Positions 5,251-8,315 of a DNA stretch of 8,315 nt are shown piece after piece. Position numbers and translations under genes: made by a program. The stretch's first letter is position 1. The number at the start of each line of letters is the position of its first letter. A model generated the notes under the pieces. That model was given only the letters and a program-made list of their open reading frames with translations, did not search any database and had not been told where the DNA came from. Location: assembly GCA_021793055.1 (NCBI GenBank), contig JAJYTL010000133.1, positions 1 to 8,315 on the forward strand, written 5' to 3'. The DNA is from Pseudomonadota bacterium (lineage in GTDB: Bacteria > Pseudomonadota > Alphaproteobacteria > Ferrovibrionales > Ferrovibrionaceae).

Positions 5251-6291
5251 GTGATCGGACCCGACGAGGCAAGCCAGCGTCTCGACGCCCTGTGGGAGCG
5301 CGGCCGCGCCTTTCTCGGCGTGCGCTATGCCATCATGGGCGGCGCCATGACCTGGCTGTCGGAACGCCATCTCGTCGCCGCGATCTCGAACGCCGGCGGC
5401 TTCGGCGTTATCGCCGCCGGCGCCATGGAACCGCGGATGCTGGCGGCGGAGATCGAGGCGACGCTGGCGCTGACCGAGCGCCCGTTCGGCGTCAACCTGA
5501 TCACTATGCATCCGCGACTGCTCGAACTGATCGACGTCTGCCTTGAATTCAAGGTCGGCCATATCGTGCTCGCGGGCGGCGTGCCGCCGGGCGAGGCCAT
5601 CGCCCGTGCCAAGGCGGGCGGCGCCAAAACGATCTGCTTCACACCGGCCCTGGCGCTCGGCCGCAAGCTGGTGCGCGCCGGCGCCGACGCCCTGGTCATC
5701 GAGGGCATGGAAGCGGGCGGCCATATCGGGCCGGTCGCGACCGCCGTTCTGGCGCAGGAGATTCTGCCGCACCTCAAGGAGGTCCCGATCTTCGTCGCCG
5801 GCGGCATCGGCCGCGGCGAGATGATGGCCTGCTACCTGAAGCTCGGCGCGAGCGGCGTGCAGCTCGGCACCCGCTTCGTCTGCGCCACCGAATCGATCGC
5901 CCACGCCAATTTCAAGAAGGCCTTCATCCGCGGCGCCGCGCGCGACGCGCAACCGAGCGTGCAGGTCGATCCCGCCTTTCCGGTGATCCCGGTGCGGGCG
6001 CTGGCGAACAAGGGCACGGCGCGCTTCGTCGAGATGCAGCACGAGGTCATCGGCCGCTTCCGCAAAGGCGAAATCGACCAGAAGGAAGCGCAGCTCGAAA
6101 TCGAGCATTTCTGGGCCGGCGCGCTGCGCCGCGCCGTGATCGAGGGCGACGTCGAAAGCGGCTCGCTCATGGCCGGCCAGAGCGTCGGCATGGTGACGCG
6201 CGAGCAGCCCACGGCTGAGATCATCGCGGAACTGGTGGAACAGGCGATCGCCGCCCTTGCCCCGTGGGAGGTGGTCGGGGTGGGCGGCTAG
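5251..6291 (+). CDS. Nitronate monooxygenase-family FMN protein (NMO/FabK-like)
   Basis: This 346-residue protein is predicted to be a cytosolic FMN-binding TIM barrel of the 2-nitropropane dioxygenase superfamily, whose members oxidise nitronates, reduce quinones, or act as enoyl-ACP reductases (FabK). Visible motifs are MGGAMTWLSE at 29-38, SNAGGFGVIA at 46-55, PFGVNL at 78-83, EGMEAGGHIGP at 151-161 with H158 at the place of the catalytic His, VAGGIG at 182-187, and the FMN phosphate loop GASGVQLGTRF at 199-209. VIPVRALANKGT (245-256) is also family-typical. The start is GTG 5251, 1 nt after the lysC stop; the annotated N-terminus is slightly longer than usual, so the first ~20 residues are uncertain. 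It ends in TAGTG, overlapping the ptsP start by 1 nt. Its position between an aspartokinase and a PTS regulator gives no obvious substrate. The family is clear; the exact reaction is not. Confidence 0.9.
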   Translation: MIGPDEASQRLDALWERGRAFLGVRYAIMGGAMTWLSERHLVAAISNAGGFGVIAAGAMEPRMLAAEIEATLALTERPFGVNLITMHPRLLELIDVCLEFKVGHIVLAGGVPPGEAIARAKAGGAKTICFTPALALGRKLVRAGADALVIEGMEAGGHIGPVATAVLAQEILPHLKEVPIFVAGGIGRGEMMACYLKLGASGVQLGTRFVCATESIAHANFKKAFIRGAARDAQPSVQVDPAFPVIPVRALANKGTARFVEMQHEVIGRFRKGEIDQKEAQLEIEHFWAGALRRAVIEGDVESGSLMAGQSVGMVTREQPTAEIIAELVEQAIAALAPWEVVGVGG

Positions 6292-8315
6292 TGGCGGAGC
6301 GGATCTCCGGGGCAAGCCCCCGCGTTCTTCTTCGCCGTCTGCGCGAGATCATGGCGACGACGGCGTCGCCGGAAGAACGGCTCACCACGGTGGTCCGCAT
6401 CATCGCCGCCAACATGGTGGCGGAAGTCTGCTCAGTCTATCTGGTGCGCGCCGGCGAGACCCTTGAGCTGTTCGCCACCGAGGGCTTGAAACCGGAAGCG
6501 GTGCACGTCACCCGCATGCGCATCGGCGAGGGCCTGGTCGGCGACATCGCCGCGCATGCCCGGCCGCTCAATCTTCCCGACGCGCAATCGCATCCACATT
6601 TCGCCTACCGGCCGGAAACCGGCGAGGAGATCTATCACTCGCTGCTCGGCGTGCCAATCCTCTGGGCCGACCGGGTGATCGGCGTCCTGGTGGTGCAGAA
6701 CCGCATCCAGCGCCGCTATATCGAAGAAGAGGTCGAAGCGCTGGAGACCGTCGCCATGGTGCTGGCCGAGCTCGTGGTCGGCGGCAACCTGATCCGCCGC
6801 GAGGAGCTTGGCGCGGTCGAAGGCAACGTCACCCTGCCGGTCCGCGTCGAGGGGCGCTCGCTCTCGGAAGGACTCGCCTACGGCGTCGCCGTCCTGCACG
6901 AGCCCCGCATCGTGGTGCGCAAGACCATTGCCGACGACGTCGAGACCGAGCAGCGCCGGCTGGAACAGGCGGTGCAGGACCTCCGCCTCTCGGTCGACCG
7001 CATGCTCGCGCATCCCATGCTCGAGTCCGGCGAGAGCCGCGACATCCTCGAGGCCTACAAGATGTTCGCCTACGACACCGGCTGGCTGGTGCGGCTCAAG
7101 GAAGGGGTGGCGAGCGGACTCACCGCGGAAGCGGCGGTGCAACGCGCGCAAACCGACACCCGGGTCCGCATGCAGGAGATTTCGGATCCCTATATCCGCG
7201 ACCGCCTCGCCGACTTCGACGACCTCGCGCTCAGGCTGTTGCAACATCTCGCGGGCGCCGACAAGGCGCCGCGCGAGGCGCTGCCCGAGGAAGCGGTGCT
7301 GTTCGCCCATGCCATGGGCCCGGCCGAGCTTCTCGATTACGACCGTGCGCGGCTGCGCGGCCTGGTGCTGGAAGACGCTTCGCCGACCTCGCATGTGGCG
7401 ATCGTCGCCCGCGCGCTCGAAATCCCGGTGCTCGGCGGCTGCAAGGTGACAAACCGCATCGATCCCGGCGACCGGGTCATCATCGACGCCGATCACGGCC
7501 AGCTTTTCATCCGCCCGGACGAGGCGGTGATCGAGGCCTACCGCGAGAACGTCGCGATCCGCGCCGCGCGCGAGGCGAAATACGCCGCCCTTCGCGGCGA
7601 GCCCGCGGTGACCCGCTCGGGCGAGCGCATCTCGCTCAACATCAACGCCGGCCTGCTGCTCGACGTCGATCATCTCGCGGAAACCGGCGCCGACGGCATC
7701 GGCCTTTACCGCACCGAGCTGCAGTTTCTCATTCGCGCCACGCTGCCGAAGATCGAGGCACAGACCGATCTCTACAGCCGGGTCCTGGCGCGGGCCGGCG
7801 ACCACCCGGTGGTGTTCCGCACCCTCGACGTCGGCGGCGACAAGATTCTGCGCTATCTGCGGGAGGAGAAGGAAGAGAATCCGGCCATGGGCTGGCGCGC
7901 GATCCGCCTCGCGCTGGATCGCCCGGCCTTGCTGAAAAGCCAGCTCCGGGCGCTGCTCCGTGCCGCCTCGGGCCGGTCCGAGCTCAACATCATGTTTCCC
8001 ATGGTCGCCGAGGTGGCGGAATTCCTCCGCGCGCGCGGCATTTTCGAGCGCGAGCGCCAGCGCCTCGCCTCGAACGGCCGGCCGCTGCCGAAACGCATCC
8101 GTGTCGGCACCATGCTCGAAGTGCCCTCGCTCGCCTGGCAACTGCCCGCGCTCCTACGCATGGTCGATTTCATCTCGATCGGTTCGAACGACCTTTGGCA
8201 GTTCTTCTTCGCTGCCGACCGCTCGAACGCGCGGCTCGCCGACCGCTACGATCCGCTCTCGCCGGCGACCCTCTCGTTTCTCCGCTGGGTTGTGCGCCAG
8301 TGCGACGCGGCCAAG
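6291..8315 (+). CDS. ptsP: PTS-Ntr enzyme I, PEP-protein phosphotransferase PtsP (3' end outside window)
   Basis: PtsP (EI-Ntr) takes phosphate from PEP and passes it to NPr and then EIIA-Ntr, a cytosolic regulatory relay that senses nitrogen state and affects potassium uptake, the stringent response and carbon storage. The frame is open for 675 codons to the window end. Residues ~20-165 form a GAF domain (the glutamine-sensing module; LLGVPILWADRVIGVLVVQNR). About 175-310 is the PEP-utiliser N-terminal helical region, and the swivelling phosphohistidine domain has H368 in PTSHVAIVARALEIPVLGG. The PEP-binding barrel follows with GIGLYRTELQF (R474), GGDKILRY, ENPAMGWRAIR (from about 529), GTMLEVPSLAWQL and IGSNDLWQFFFAADR. 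About 80 C-terminal residues, including the expected catalytic cysteine, should lie beyond 8315. The start is GTG 6291, overlapping the TAG of the flavoprotein gene; no Shine-Dalgarno is evident beyond the GGTGG-rich upstream coding end, so coupling is likely. Confidence 0.95.
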   Translation, partial: MAERISGASPRVLLRRLREIMATTASPEERLTTVVRIIAANMVAEVCSVYLVRAGETLELFATEGLKPEAVHVTRMRIGEGLVGDIAAHARPLNLPDAQSHPHFAYRPETGEEIYHSLLGVPILWADRVIGVLVVQNRIQRRYIEEEVEALETVAMVLAELVVGGNLIRREELGAVEGNVTLPVRVEGRSLSEGLAYGVAVLHEPRIVVRKTIADDVETEQRRLEQAVQDLRLSVDRMLAHPMLESGESRDILEAYKMFAYDTGWLVRLKEGVASGLTAEAAVQRAQTDTRVRMQEISDPYIRDRLADFDDLALRLLQHLAGADKAPREALPEEAVLFAHAMGPAELLDYDRARLRGLVLEDASPTSHVAIVARALEIPVLGGCKVTNRIDPGDRVIIDADHGQLFIRPDEAVIEAYRENVAIRAAREAKYAALRGEPAVTRSGERISLNINAGLLLDVDHLAETGADGIGLYRTELQFLIRATLPKIEAQTDLYSRVLARAGDHPVVFRTLDVGGDKILRYLREEKEENPAMGWRAIRLALDRPALLKSQLRALLRAASGRSELNIMFPMVAEVAEFLRARGIFERERQRLASNGRPLPKRIRVGTMLEVPSLAWQLPALLRMVDFISIGSNDLWQFFFAADRSNARLADRYDPLSPATLSFLRWVVRQCDAAK

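Noticed and set aside
5170..6315. 381-codon minus-strand frame antisense to the flavoprotein gene
   Set aside because: Same GC-bias effect: low-complexity Arg/Ala/Asp/His composition, no motifs, and it crosses the lysC-flavoprotein-ptsP junctions.
6432..8141. 569-codon open frame on the minus strand, antisense to ptsP
   Set aside because: It is the mirror of a strongly GC3-biased gene. The translation is rich in His/Arg/Asp/Ala with no recognisable domain, while the plus strand encodes a complete PtsP architecture.

Overview
The window looks like ordinary chromosomal core-genome sequence from a GC-rich alphaproteobacterium, probably of the Rhodospirillales type. The support is the strong G/C bias at third codon positions, a GAF-containing nitrogen-PTS enzyme I (PtsP), an alphaproteobacterial-type LysC, UbiG, and the company of ComF, glutaredoxin, a nitrilase-family amidase and a DUF1178 protein. 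I assigned these families from recognisable motifs; no database search was run. I see no mobile elements, CRISPR arrays, rRNA or tRNA.

Left part (1-1960, all plus strand): about 117 bases without a convincing gene, then a ComF-like gene, grxC and a deaminated-glutathione-amidase-like nitrilase. The latter two form a glutathione-related pair, with the nitrilase ribosome-binding site overlapping the grxC stop. The ComF-like protein is the oddest thing here: it jumps in frame from its zinc-finger region straight into the RRRYNQ motif, so roughly 60 residues of the phosphoribosyltransferase domain are missing.

Middle part (1966-3914): a small SAM-dependent methyltransferase on the minus strand lies tail to tail with the nitrilase (5 nt between stops). 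It is divergent from the DUF1178 gene across a relatively AT-rich gap. DUF1178 then converges on a minus-strand ubiG (ubiquinone O-methyltransferase).

Right part (3915-8315, plus strand): ubiG and lysC diverge from a ~114 bp shared upstream region. lysC (aspartokinase), a nitronate-monooxygenase-family flavoprotein and ptsP follow with junctions of +1 nt and -1 nt, so they are almost certainly one translationally coupled operon. ptsP runs off the right edge. Inside lysC, a well-placed Shine-Dalgarno sequence and ATG sit exactly where other bacteria start a separate regulatory (beta) subunit.

I do not see a wholly new system. The points worth checking are the ComF internal deletion, the internal lysC start, and the flavoprotein lodged between lysC and ptsP.
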